Shown here piece by piece: positions 6,965 through 14,369 of a stretch of DNA of 36,015 nucleotides. The stretch comes from an uncultured Bacteroidales bacterium (GTDB lineage Bacteria > Bacteroidota > Bacteroidia > Bacteroidales > Muribaculaceae): contig CASENC010000043.1 of NCBI GenBank assembly GCA_949289215.1, forward strand, positions 1 to 36,015, read 5' to 3'. The translations under genes and the position numbers were made by a program. The notes under the pieces are model-generated. The model was not told the DNA's origin and ran no database searches. It saw only the letters and a list, made by a program, of their open reading frames with translations. Position 1 is the first letter of the stretch, and each line of letters starts with the position of its first letter.

Positions 6965-8317
6965 CTACCACCTTTTTGTCACATCGTGTGATTTGAAATC
7001 TTTTCGTGAGCCTATTTCATGTGATGTGTTTACATCCCAGTTGTGTCCGCATTTTTTACATTGCAGATGGGTGCAAAAGTGTTGTTTGGTTGTGTACACA
7101 TCATATTTTGTGGTTTCAGTTTGATACGGGTCTTTCACGGTTCGGGTTTCTATTGCGTGAGATGTAGTGGTGCCAAGGTCGTCGGTGCCGAGGTTTTCGA
7201 TATTTTTGCCACCGGTGGCGTGGCACCTTGGGCAACGGTTAAAGCGCATATATCTTAGATATATTGTAATGTACCCTATAAACGAAACAAACGGTATCAG
7301 GAAAAAGCCAAGGATGCCCCAAGCACCCGTTTTGTCAACACACTCGACAAACGCCCACAACGTTAGTGCCGCGAAAATCAGGAATGTGATTGTGTGGATT
7401 ACCCAGTTTGCCCCGAAATGTACAAAAAAACGTATAATCAGTGTCCAAACCAAATACAGTAGCAACAAATAGGCGCAGAGTGCAATAATGTACCAGAAAT
7501 CAGACTCTATACGTGGTAAAAATTGAATAATGGTCTTAAAAACCGAATCGTGTGTAAATTCGCGACATACGATGAGCAATACAACAAATATTGCGCCGAA
7601 AAGCAACCCGGAAAGTACGTCAAGAAGTTTCCACATTCCCTTTTGCTTGTGCATATTGCGCTTGTAATACCGGTCGCACAGTAATACAGGAACTAATGCG
7701 GCAATGAATAATAAGCCAAATAAAAAACCGAATAATATATTATACAAAAGTTTATACCATTCATCGCTTTTAAAATATGGTGGATTTTTGTCGGTGAGAA
7801 CAATCTTTGCATTATCGATATAACCATATTCCCCGTCATATTTGCAGTTTACCGTGCCGTTGTCATACAAAAGGATTACTTTTATCACTTCTCCTTTCTC
7901 AATAACCGAAGTGTCGCCGTCTGAATAGAACAGGTTGTCTTCAAGCAGTTCATACATTGAATCCCCGTCTTTTTTACGATATTCGGGATATTCATAATAT
8001 TCTATGTCGAAGTTTTCGGCCGGAGAGTAGGCCGTACGGGTGCGCTTGCTGTCGTTAATAGAATATTCGAATGTGAGTTTCACCCATGTACTGTCGCGGT
8101 TAAGTTCATATTTTATTTGTTCGTCGGTTGCCGAGAAATTTTCGTCATGCAATGTAACATCGGGATAGTATCGGCCAATGCTTTCGCCTATTTTATATTT
8201 TGTCGCTTCGGTTTGCCGCGAGTATAGCGGTACTGTGTCATGCAACGAAAAGTGCGGCCGTGCATCGGCCATGAAAGCCAATGCCGCAAAACAAATCACA
8301 AGAAACAAATTTTTCAT
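6965..8317 (-). CDS. Membrane protein with SH3-like extracytoplasmic part and C-terminal zinc ribbon
   Basis: I do not recognise a named family. The 450-aa protein starts with a signal peptide (about 1-19, cleavage near MADA). An extracytoplasmic segment of about 160 residues follows, whose end (about 140-175, GEVIKVILL...YDGEYGYIDNAKI) resembles a bacterial SH3-like domain. About five hydrophobic segments follow between 190 and 355 (roughly 190-213, 232-252, 273-297, 304-325, 332-355). The C-terminus carries CPRC at 362-365 and CKKC at 420-423 with C415 nearby, a probable zinc ribbon. It is downstream of the exported-protein operon but separated from it by a strong terminator. A C8 tract lies about 30 nt upstream of its start. 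Confidence 0.8.
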   Translation of the reverse strand: MKNLFLVICFAALAFMADARPHFSLHDTVPLYSRQTEATKYKIGESIGRYYPDVTLHDENFSATDEQIKYELNRDSTWVKLTFEYSINDSKRTRTAYSPAENFDIEYYEYPEYRKKDGDSMYELLEDNLFYSDGDTSVIEKGEVIKVILLYDNGTVNCKYDGEYGYIDNAKIVLTDKNPPYFKSDEWYKLLYNILFGFLFGLLFIAALVPVLLCDRYYKRNMHKQKGMWKLLDVLSGLLFGAIFVVLLIVCREFTHDSVFKTIIQFLPRIESDFWYIIALCAYLLLLYLVWTLIIRFFVHFGANWVIHTITFLIFAALTLWAFVECVDKTGAWGILGFFLIPFVSFIGYITIYLRYMRFNRCPRCHATGGKNIENLGTDDLGTTTSHAIETRTVKDPYQTETTKYDVYTTKQHFCTHLQCKKCGHNWDVNTSHEIGSRKDFKSHDVTKRW

Positions 8318-8346
8318 AATAGCGATATTTTTTAATTAGGAATTAC

Positions 8347-8354
8347 GGGGGGGG
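8347..8354. repeat. Homopolymer tract of eight G (C8 on the minus strand)
   Basis: Eight consecutive G residues lie about 30 nt upstream of the start codon at 8317 of the minus-strand membrane protein gene. Tracts of this length can slip during replication. Here it lies in the promoter/leader interval, not in a reading frame. Confidence 0.6.
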
Positions 8355-8359
8355 AATTA

Positions 8360-8418
8360 GAAATTAGGAATGTGGAACGCTTATAGGTTTGATTTCAGCT
8401 ATTTCCACATTCCTAAGT
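8360..8418 (-). terminator. Terminator of the five-gene exported-protein operon
   Basis: A perfect 14-bp stem (TTAGGAATGTGGAA at 8364-8377 with TTCCACATTCCTAA at 8403-8416) encloses a 25-nt loop. On the minus strand the stem runs into AATTTCTAATT, a moderate T-rich tail. It begins a few nt after the stop codon at 8420. Confidence 0.7.
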
Positions 8419-8419
8419 C

Positions 8420-9904
8420 TTAATTATTCAGCGGTATTATTTCCAGCTTGCCAAGGTCGGGCATGGCCATTCCCACCGGGGCACCGATGAAGGTGGGGTC
8501 GCACACCACATATTTCTTGCCGCCGTGTGTTACGTAATCGCCTTTCACGGCAGGGTCGTCGAAGTGCACAGCCGTTGCCACGTGCTTGCCGGGGTAGTAG
8601 AGCAGCACCACGTCCATGCCCAGGAGGCTGCGTACAAGTCTGGTGAAAAGGAACGAGCGGTCTTCGCAGTCGCAATATTGCGATGCAAGTGTCTCCTCGG
8701 GGAAGAACCAACGCTCGTAGCCAAACTGGTCGGCATCGGTCTTGTAGCGGAACCCGTTCTGTATCATGTCGAGCAGCACACCCACGGCTTCGCGTTGAGG
8801 CTTGTTTTGTATGGCTGCTTTCAACGACATTTCAAGCCCATGCACAAAAGCCTCGCTTGGTGCGGCTTCGGCATATATCTGCATCGACACACAGGGGTAG
8901 GTGGCAAGCAACCGGTTATATCCGTCGTCGTATTGCAGGCGGTAGCGGCTGCCGCCTGCCGTTGCCAGTGTACATTCGGCAGGCGATGGCGCAAGCCGTG
9001 GCGCGACGGGCATCGCCATATCCATCACTTTCGTTGCCCCGGCATATTCCATGCGGCAACTTTGCACCGACTTCAGTTCCAAGCGTTCGGCGTTGACTAC
9101 GAAGTAGCGTGTCCCGCGGTCGTCGCCAAATGTGAAGTACATGGAATTGAACACCTCGCAGCCGAATGCTATGAGCGGCAACAGCTGCCCCGATGCACGG
9201 CCTATGCGTGCGCGATAGCCGCACTGGTTGAGCATGAACACGGCAAATACCGTCTGCTCGCTGCTGCTGCGCCCCGGGAAGTAGGTGCCAAACAGTGTGT
9301 TGATGGCCTGGTATCGACCCCAGTCGTTGAGTTGCAGTTGCCGTGTCATGCCGTTCACGCTTGCGATTATTTCATGATATGGCAACCGGGACAAATTGGT
9401 CCAATAGGCTGCTACCGACTGTTCATCGACTGCGGTGAGCCGTGTCAGGCTGTAATTGCCCCTTTTCACTTGCACAGGTGTGCCATAGAACGAAGCCTCG
9501 ATGGTCTCGACGGCCGGTGGTTCGGGCGTGAGTTCCGGCTCCGGTTCGGGCTTGGGTTTTACAGGCGGCACAGGTTCCGGCACAGGCTCGATTGCCGGGA
9601 GCGGTTGCTCCTTTTGTGGCAGGCTGTCGGGTTCGGGCGTATATACCGCAGGCGGCACAGGCTCCTTGATGGGCGGCTCGGAGAACGTCAGTGGGAAGTC
9701 GGGCCACGTTTCGGCAAGGTAACGGGCAAATTCGCGGTTGATAGAGTCGTTGTAGGCACGGAAGTCGCTTGTCGTCTTATCGACATACTGCGAGAAAGCC
9801 GCCTCCTGCTGCTCGACATATCGGCTGAAATCATCATCTTGCCCCCGCGTCATGGCAGGGAGCAAGATGAGTGTGGTGGAGATTATGAGGGTTTCGGGTT
9901 TCAT
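8420..9904 (-). CDS. Exported transglutaminase-like protein with Pro-rich linker
   Basis: A 494-aa protein with a probable signal peptide (about 1-21), a short helical segment rich in aromatic and acidic residues (24-70), and a Pro/Glu-rich linker (about 78-133). A long middle region (135-360) has no fold I recognise. The C-terminal part carries a transglutaminase/papain-like triad: Cys413 in CDCEDRSFLF, His441 or His447 in GKHVATAVHF, and Asp469 in CDPTF. Such domains act as cysteine proteases, peptide cross-linkers or inactive binders; which applies is not shown. Its start codon overlaps the stop of the upstream lipoprotein gene by 4 nt (ATGA), implying translational coupling. Last gene of the operon. 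Confidence 0.8.
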   Translation of the reverse strand: MKPETLIISTTLILLPAMTRGQDDDFSRYVEQQEAAFSQYVDKTTSDFRAYNDSINREFARYLAETWPDFPLTFSEPPIKEPVPPAVYTPEPDSLPQKEQPLPAIEPVPEPVPPVKPKPEPEPELTPEPPAVETIEASFYGTPVQVKRGNYSLTRLTAVDEQSVAAYWTNLSRLPYHEIIASVNGMTRQLQLNDWGRYQAINTLFGTYFPGRSSSEQTVFAVFMLNQCGYRARIGRASGQLLPLIAFGCEVFNSMYFTFGDDRGTRYFVVNAERLELKSVQSCRMEYAGATKVMDMAMPVAPRLAPSPAECTLATAGGSRYRLQYDDGYNRLLATYPCVSMQIYAEAAPSEAFVHGLEMSLKAAIQNKPQREAVGVLLDMIQNGFRYKTDADQFGYERWFFPEETLASQYCDCEDRSFLFTRLVRSLLGMDVVLLYYPGKHVATAVHFDDPAVKGDYVTHGGKKYVVCDPTFIGAPVGMAMPDLGKLEIIPLNN

Positions 9905-11559
9905 TGCTTAGCTTCGTAGATTTGCTTTATTTCCTGAGCCGAGAGCAATCGGGTGTCATACACGCGGAAGTTGTCGATGGTCATGTTTGAACCATTAAGG
10001 TTGGTGTTGTTTAATTTCAAACTGCCACCCATCACAAACATTGTTCCTGTATCATAAGAGGACATACTTCCACCATCTTCATCAAAAGGATTAACCGATT
10101 CTGTAACTGTGCTTACAGATAGTCCGTCAACATAAAGCATTGTTGTAGTGGTGGCATATGAAGTAGAATTGAAATCAGATACGAGAGCAATGTGATGCCA
10201 GTTACCATCATCAAGTGCCGGGTGTGTAAATGGGTCTCTATTGCTATATTGGTAATTATTGTTATATCGTCTTACGATAAATTTCAATGAGCCGCCATTC
10301 ATTGATAAAGTTAACATTGAATTGGTACCGGTGGAGCCATTAGATGACACTAAATGGAAAATGTGCCCATCGCTTAATCCTTTTACCCAAAAGCTGATAG
10401 TCATCTTCCTGGAGTCGATAATCGGACTGTTGACGATAAACGAACTATTGTCGGTACGGCTGAATTTCACTGCTTGTCCTGTGCCATCGACACCTTCCAC
10501 AAATTCGGGTGAGTTGTTGCCATAGCCGTCAACGCCGTTGTAGCTGTCGGTGAAATCGCCGTCAAACTTGTAATAGGTGTAAAGCCCTGAAGTTACCACA
10601 GTGCCCGACGGGTCGTCGGGGTCGCTGCCGGGGTCGTCGCTGCCATCGAGCGATGCGGTGACATTGATTATCTGTTCGCGTATCATGTCGGATATGACAA
10701 ATGATGTGTTAAGGTCGGTTGTTAGCATCGAGCGGTCGAGCAGCACTTTCACCACCTTCGAGCCGCCGGCCTCGACTGTTCCGCCGGTTTCCGATACCGA
10801 GATGCACCCCTCGGTGATACCCGAAATCGACCACGAGAGCGATGCCGAGCCGGTGTTGCTGATAGTCATGGCCTGCTCGGTGAGCGTGCCGCCGAAGTTG
10901 ATGGAGGTGGGAGTGACCGACATCTCGGACTGCGCATTGCGCGGCGCGCACGAAATGGAGATGGTGTAGGAGTTGCCGAATGCCGACAGGTTGACCCGTG
11001 CCGACTTGGGCTCGGAAAGCAGGCTGCGATCAACGGTGAAGACGATGCTTTGCGAGCGTCCGGCGGCGATGTTGCCCGACGCGGGTGATGCCTGCAGCCA
11101 GTTGTTGCCGGCGAGGTCGATCGACCACTCGGTTTCGGCGTTGCCGTTGTTGCGCAGCGTCACGCTCAACTGGTCTTGCGTGGTGCCGAAGTTGAGTGTC
11201 GATGGAGTGATGCTTATCTCGGCATCTTGCGCAACGGGGTCGAGCTGCGTGTCGCAGTTGGCCGTGCCGCCGGCCACCACCGTCACGCTGCGGGTGTTGG
11301 TTTCATAGCCGTCCTTTGAGAATTGCAGGCGGTAGCTCTTGGCCTCGATGTCGGTAAACATGAACTGGCCGTCGCTGCCCGTTGTGGTACTTGTGCCGGT
11401 GTTTACTATGCTGACTTGCACGCCCGAGAGCGGATTGGTTGTTCCCGACTCGGTTACAATGCCCTGTATGCTGCCGGTGTAAACTTCCTCTTCCTCGGCG
11501 CAAGAGGTTGTTGCCAGGGCGAATATCATCAGTATAGATAAATAAAAGATGTGTTTCAT
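9901..11559 (-). CDS. Surface lipoprotein with CarboxypepD_reg, BACON-like and LamG-like domains
   Basis: A 552-aa protein. The signal sequence ends in LATTSC with the lipidated cysteine at 20. It is followed at once by AEEEE, an acidic stretch like the Bacteroidetes lipoprotein export signal that sends lipoproteins to the cell surface. Domains in order: carboxypeptidase-regulatory-like beta-sandwich (about 29-107); two BACON-like modules (about 115-204 and 212-303, each with TPSTLNFG or TPTSINFG); an acidic SDPDD linker (about 305-319); and a concanavalin/LamG-like lectin fold (about 325-550). BACON and LamG modules usually bind carbohydrate or protein; the ligand is unknown. It is coupled by a 4-nt overlap to the transglutaminase-like gene. 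The 49-nt gap upstream keeps it in the same operon. Confidence 0.85.
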   Translation of the reverse strand: MKHIFYLSILMIFALATTSCAEEEEVYTGSIQGIVTESGTTNPLSGVQVSIVNTGTSTTTGSDGQFMFTDIEAKSYRLQFSKDGYETNTRSVTVVAGGTANCDTQLDPVAQDAEISITPSTLNFGTTQDQLSVTLRNNGNAETEWSIDLAGNNWLQASPASGNIAAGRSQSIVFTVDRSLLSEPKSARVNLSAFGNSYTISISCAPRNAQSEMSVTPTSINFGGTLTEQAMTISNTGSASLSWSISGITEGCISVSETGGTVEAGGSKVVKVLLDRSMLTTDLNTSFVISDMIREQIINVTASLDGSDDPGSDPDDPSGTVVTSGLYTYYKFDGDFTDSYNGVDGYGNNSPEFVEGVDGTGQAVKFSRTDNSSFIVNSPIIDSRKMTISFWVKGLSDGHIFHLVSSNGSTGTNSMLTLSMNGGSLKFIVRRYNNNYQYSNRDPFTHPALDDGNWHHIALVSDFNSTSYATTTTMLYVDGLSVSTVTESVNPFDEDGGSMSSYDTGTMFVMGGSLKLNNTNLNGSNMTIDNFRVYDTRLLSAQEIKQIYEAKQ

Positions 11560-11608
11560 TGCTGTTAATAGCTTTTTTGTTATTAGTCAAATCAGTCCGG
11601 TTGTTTTC

Positions 11609-12487
11609 TTAGAAATTCAGTGAAAGTAATACTCCGCTCTCTTGCGGTGCCGCATAGGGCGATATGCGCAACCGTGCATCGCCCACCATCAGCGGCTGCT
11701 TTTTGCCACGGGCGGCTATGCCGTCGATCACGTTCCACACATATATTGCCGCAGCTCCCACGATGAAGCCGTTGCGCACATTGGCACAGTTGGTGGCACG
11801 GCTGTTGTAACGGCGTTTCTGGTCGGTGTCGAAAGCCGATGAAGCCTTTGATTTATATGATTGCCGCAGGCTCTCGGTTGCCACAATGCCGCCTATGGCA
11901 GCAGCTTCGGCCACGATGAAAAATATGCCTTTGCCTTTGTTGCCTTTGTGCAATTGTGCCCAGCCGGGTACAAACACTCTGCCCGAGAACGGGTATTTGC
12001 CCGTAATGGCTGCGTTGTAGTCGGCCAATTGCCGTTCAAAGCCGCGGTCGCGGAAGCTGCCGGTGTCGAGCGAGTAGAAATCATCGGCACCGTTCACATT
12101 GCGTTGCACCTGTATGAGTATATACACTTTCACTCGCCCGTCGGCAAGCGCGATAGGTTCGGTGGCACTCACCACGCGGCGTTTCATGCGGTTGAATTTC
12201 ACCACCGAGTTGATGCCGTGTGCGGCCACGCGGTCGATGTCTTCGCCGGTGATGCCCACCACTCCCAGTTCGTGGAGCGAGCGGCGCAGGGCATCGGCCC
12301 ATGCGGCGTCGGTGGCCGACTGTTCGTCGCGGCCCCCGCCGACTCCCCAGCTAAGGAAATAATTGGCACCCGCGGGTGGAACCGGGGCAATGTAAGCCCA
12401 ATTGGGACGCAACTCGTTGGCCGACTGCGCCCACGCAACCACCGTCAGCATTGCGGCGATGGTTGCAAGCACGAAGTGTTTCATCAT
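11609..12487 (-). CDS. Exported LPP20-like protein with DUF5683-like C-terminus
   Basis: A 292-aa protein with a signal peptide (cleavage after AWA, about residue 20). The first half (about 25-150) fits an LPP20-type domain: a glycine turn (GVGGGRDEQSAT), a long amphipathic helix rich in Ala (ATDAAWADALRRSLHEL), and a final strand (VKVYILIQVQRNV). The second half has FVPGWAQLHKGNKGKGIFFIVAEAA, which resembles the PGWGQ-type motif and hydrophobic helix of DUF5683 proteins of Bacteroidetes. Its ATG overlaps the stop of the preceding gene by 4 nt. Likely periplasmic or outer-membrane associated. Function unknown. Confidence 0.75.
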   Translation of the reverse strand: MMKHFVLATIAAMLTVVAWAQSANELRPNWAYIAPVPPAGANYFLSWGVGGGRDEQSATDAAWADALRRSLHELGVVGITGEDIDRVAAHGINSVVKFNRMKRRVVSATEPIALADGRVKVYILIQVQRNVNGADDFYSLDTGSFRDRGFERQLADYNAAITGKYPFSGRVFVPGWAQLHKGNKGKGIFFIVAEAAAIGGIVATESLRQSYKSKASSAFDTDQKRRYNSRATNCANVRNGFIVGAAAIYVWNVIDGIAARGKKQPLMVGDARLRISPYAAPQESGVLLSLNF

Positions 12488-12927
12488 TCTTCTTCCTCAC
12501 AGGTTAAGCAGTTAAACGATTTGAATTCGGCACGGGTGTGCACGTCGTTGGCCACTTGGCACAATATGTACACCCGGTAACCGCGGCGCGTGGTAAGCTC
12601 GACGGAGTATTGGCATACTTTATTGATGGGAATGCGCACGTAGCGCGAAGCCTCGATGAGCAGTTTGTCGCCTTCGAGTTGCTCCATCTTCTGCAAGTCA
12701 ACCGGGACACCGATTGCAAATGCACTTTCGAGCAAGGCCATGCCGAAAGCCTTCTTGGCGGCCTCCTCCTCGGTTAAGCCTATTCCCTGCGACACGCGGT
12801 AGTAATAGGTGGCGGTGCGGGCAGGAGGGCTGTTGAGCCATCTCGGGGCTGTGTTTTGCCCCAGTGCGGGCATGGCGCACCACAGCATCAGCAATGATGC
12901 TGCAATCGTCGATGTAAATTGTTTCAT
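12484..12927 (-). CDS. Small exported LPP20-like protein
   Basis: A 147-aa protein with a clear signal peptide (cleavage about after ALG, residue 23). The mature part repeats the plan of its neighbours: YYYRVSQGIGLTEEEAAKKAFGMALLESAF (glycine turn then Ala-rich helix) and a late strand YRVYILCQVANDV. It ends in an acidic EEEE tail. It lies between two other LPP20-like genes (18 nt from the one upstream, 4-nt overlap with the one downstream), so the three probably form a complex or arose by duplication. Function not known. Confidence 0.72.
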   Translation of the reverse strand: MKQFTSTIAASLLMLWCAMPALGQNTAPRWLNSPPARTATYYYRVSQGIGLTEEEAAKKAFGMALLESAFAIGVPVDLQKMEQLEGDKLLIEASRYVRIPINKVCQYSVELTTRRGYRVYILCQVANDVHTRAEFKSFNCLTCEEEE

Positions 12928-12945
12928 GATAATGCGGTGAGCTTC

Positions 12946-13611
12946 TTACATTGCATCGATTTCGGCCTGGCGGCGGGCAGCCTGTTTTTCTATTTCTTCG
13001 TCCATTTTCTCGAAGAAACGTTCACGGTCGTAATCAACTTTGCGCACTTCAAGCTCGTCGGCAAGGCCCTGCTTTGCATCTTCGAGCGATACGTGAATGG
13101 CTACGTAGCACACATATCCGCCGGTGGAACTTTGGGTTACTTTGCGGCATACCACATTGGCATATTTGTCGATAACTTTCGAGCCTATGGCTTGCGCTCC
13201 GCCTTCAAGGCTGCTCTCATACATCTTCTTGCCACTGGGCACGTTCACATCTTTGCTGTAGTCCTCGATGGCGTTCTTTATCATACCCACATAACGGGTG
13301 GCGATGTCGCTGATGGCTGCACGGTTGGCATCGCTGATGGCACGTGAGCGGTCGGGGCGATCTTCGGCAATGCCCAGCCCGGCCATGTATTCGCCCGGCT
13401 TGTCGTAGGCTTCGTCGATGCAGAATGTGGTGATTACTTGTTCCCCGTTTGCCATGACGGGTTGCATGGGGTCGTGTGCGACGGCTTTCTGCCCCGAGCT
13501 GCACGATGAGAATATCATACCCGAAGTTGCAATAAACACGCTTAATGCGACGCACTTGGCAAAAGATTTCACGGTGGCATTTGGTTTGGCCAATAATCTT
13601 TTAGAAGTCAT
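12946..13611 (-). CDS. LPP20-like lipoprotein, first gene of the operon
   Basis: A 221-aa protein. The N-terminal hydrophobic segment (about 15-36) ends in IFSSC, giving a loose lipobox with Cys37, so a lipoprotein is likely. The central domain (about 70-185) has YMAGLGIAEDRPDRSRAISDANRAAISDIA, the LPP20-type glycine turn and helix, and a later strand GGYVCYVAIHVSLED. The C-terminal about 35 residues are a charged helix (RKVDYDRERFFEKMDEEIEK), possibly a coiled coil. It heads the five-gene minus-strand operon; a repeat-rich, structured 5' region lies immediately upstream. No specific function is recognised. Confidence 0.75.
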   Translation of the reverse strand: MTSKRLLAKPNATVKSFAKCVALSVFIATSGMIFSSCSSGQKAVAHDPMQPVMANGEQVITTFCIDEAYDKPGEYMAGLGIAEDRPDRSRAISDANRAAISDIATRYVGMIKNAIEDYSKDVNVPSGKKMYESSLEGGAQAIGSKVIDKYANVVCRKVTQSSTGGYVCYVAIHVSLEDAKQGLADELEVRKVDYDRERFFEKMDEEIEKQAARRQAEIDAM

Positions 13612-13671
13612 AATAATGATGAATTAGCTATGCCCTCGGCCTCCCCAGATCGGGCAACAATCAATAAATAT

Positions 13672-13996
13672 AATAGAAAAGGCATGGGAGTCTGTACTTT
13701 CCGTGCTTATCCCGAACTCAAGGCTCTCGCATTGCCCATCTATAAGGATAAGCAACGCAGTTAGCCCATGCCCGGAGTGGTTATATACAGACACCTCACC
13801 CACTGCATGGCACACATCACCGGGTGCCACACTCAGGTAGGTGCAGGATATACTACACCCATCACGGGCGTTACTTTCGTTGCTGCATCTTCTTATAGAT
13901 TTTCAAATTTGCGAGATTTGAGTCCGGAAGACCGCGTTCAAGTAAACGCCTTTTTTAAATCAAAAAAATTCCCCAAGCCCCTCCGGGCTAACCGGG
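13672..13996 (-). ncRNA. Candidate structured RNA or long leader with pseudoknot
   Basis: No protein or known RNA family is recognised. Complementary arms cluster here (plus coordinates): GGCATGGG 13681-13688 with CCCATGCC 13765-13772; GCTTATCC 13705-13712 with GGATAAGC 13746-13753; GTCTGTA 13690-13696 with TACAGAC 13786-13792, which crosses the first stem and makes an H-type pseudoknot; and GGCGTTAC 13867-13874 with GTAAACGCC 13942-13950 (one bulge). Read on the minus strand, the first stem runs into TTTTCTATTATATTT, like a terminator. A -7 box TAAATTTG (14002-14009) lies at the other end. It could be a free RNA or the leader of the operon starting at 13611. The plus orientation remains possible because of the hairpin at 13934-13956. 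Confidence 0.45.
13934..13956 (+). terminator. Possible plus-strand terminator hairpin
   Basis: GCGTT (13934-13938) pairs with AACGC (13945-13949) across a 6-nt loop and is followed by C and six T. The stem is short. No plus-strand gene precedes it, so it matters only if the structured segment at 13.67-13.95 kb is transcribed on the plus strand. Confidence 0.35.
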
Positions 13997-14001
13997 TGCG
14001 A

Positions 14002-14009
14002 CAAATTTA
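14002..14009 (-). promoter_or_regulatory. Possible -7 box for the exported-protein operon or its leader RNA
   Basis: The minus strand reads TAAATTTG, an exact TAnnTTTG match. A TTTG lies only 12 bp upstream (plus 14022-14025), shorter than the usual spacing of about 19 bp. A start near 13996 would give a leader of about 385 nt for the gene at 13611. Confidence 0.4.
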
Positions 14010-14109
14010 AATATATTTTTCCAAAGTAAATATATATTTAATGGAAAAATTACAGGAATGGCATTATTTGCTTTCCCAAGGAGTGTGTCAAAATACAATT
14101 TTGTCATAC

Positions 14110-14134
14110 GTAGAGACGAGGCGTGCCGCGTCTC
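14110..14134. repeat. GTAGAGACG palindromic repeat, copy 1
   Basis: The hairpin has GAGACG (14113-14118) pairing with CGTCTC (14129-14134), and inside it GGC with GCC around a GT loop. It begins with GTAGAGACG, the same head as copy 2. Intergenic REP-like element; no T-run follows. Confidence 0.6.
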
Positions 14135-14180
14135 GCAGCAAGTGAATTGCATAAAATATTGTAAATCAATTGTTTTCACT

Positions 14181-14274
14181 GTAGAGACGCGATTTATCGC
14201 GTCTGAAAGCGCCTCCCATGGAAATCAACTTATTATCATAGTCGCACATTAGACGCGATGAATCGCGTCTCTAC
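14181..14274. repeat. GTAGAGACGCG inverted-repeat pair, copies 2 and 3
   Basis: Copy 2 (14181-14204) starts GTAGAGACGCGAT and folds on itself through AGACGCGAT and ATCGCGTCT. Copy 3 (14251-14274) is a near mirror that ends ATCGCGTCTCTAC. The outer 13-nt ends are therefore perfect inverted repeats enclosing about 68 nt, an arrangement like a small non-autonomous mobile element or paired REP sequences. No coding capacity lies between them. Confidence 0.6.
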
Positions 14275-14369
14275 TTGCCATACATTGGTGCATATTACTT
14301 CGCCGGTGCGTTACTCATGGGGATATTCAGGTTATTATGTGGTTTGATGGAAATAAGTGACGAAGTCGG

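Noticed and set aside
8525-9919. Long plus-strand open frame opposite the transglutaminase-like gene
   Set aside because: The minus-strand gene has a signal peptide, a catalytic triad and coupled overlap with its neighbour; the plus frame has none of these.
13624-13830. Short minus-strand frame (68 codons) in the gene-free interval
   Set aside because: It lacks a plausible start context or domain and is full of palindromic arms that are better explained as RNA structure.
13672-13996. tmRNA, RNase P RNA or SRP RNA as the identity of the structured segment
   Set aside because: I found none of the hallmark sequences of these RNAs on either strand (no tRNA-like ends, no GAGGAAAGTCC-type core, no SRP tetraloop motif).
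14110-14274. Possible CRISPR array from the repeated GTAGAGACG units
   Set aside because: Units are inverted rather than direct, spacing is irregular and the spacers are not of uniform length; no cas gene is near.
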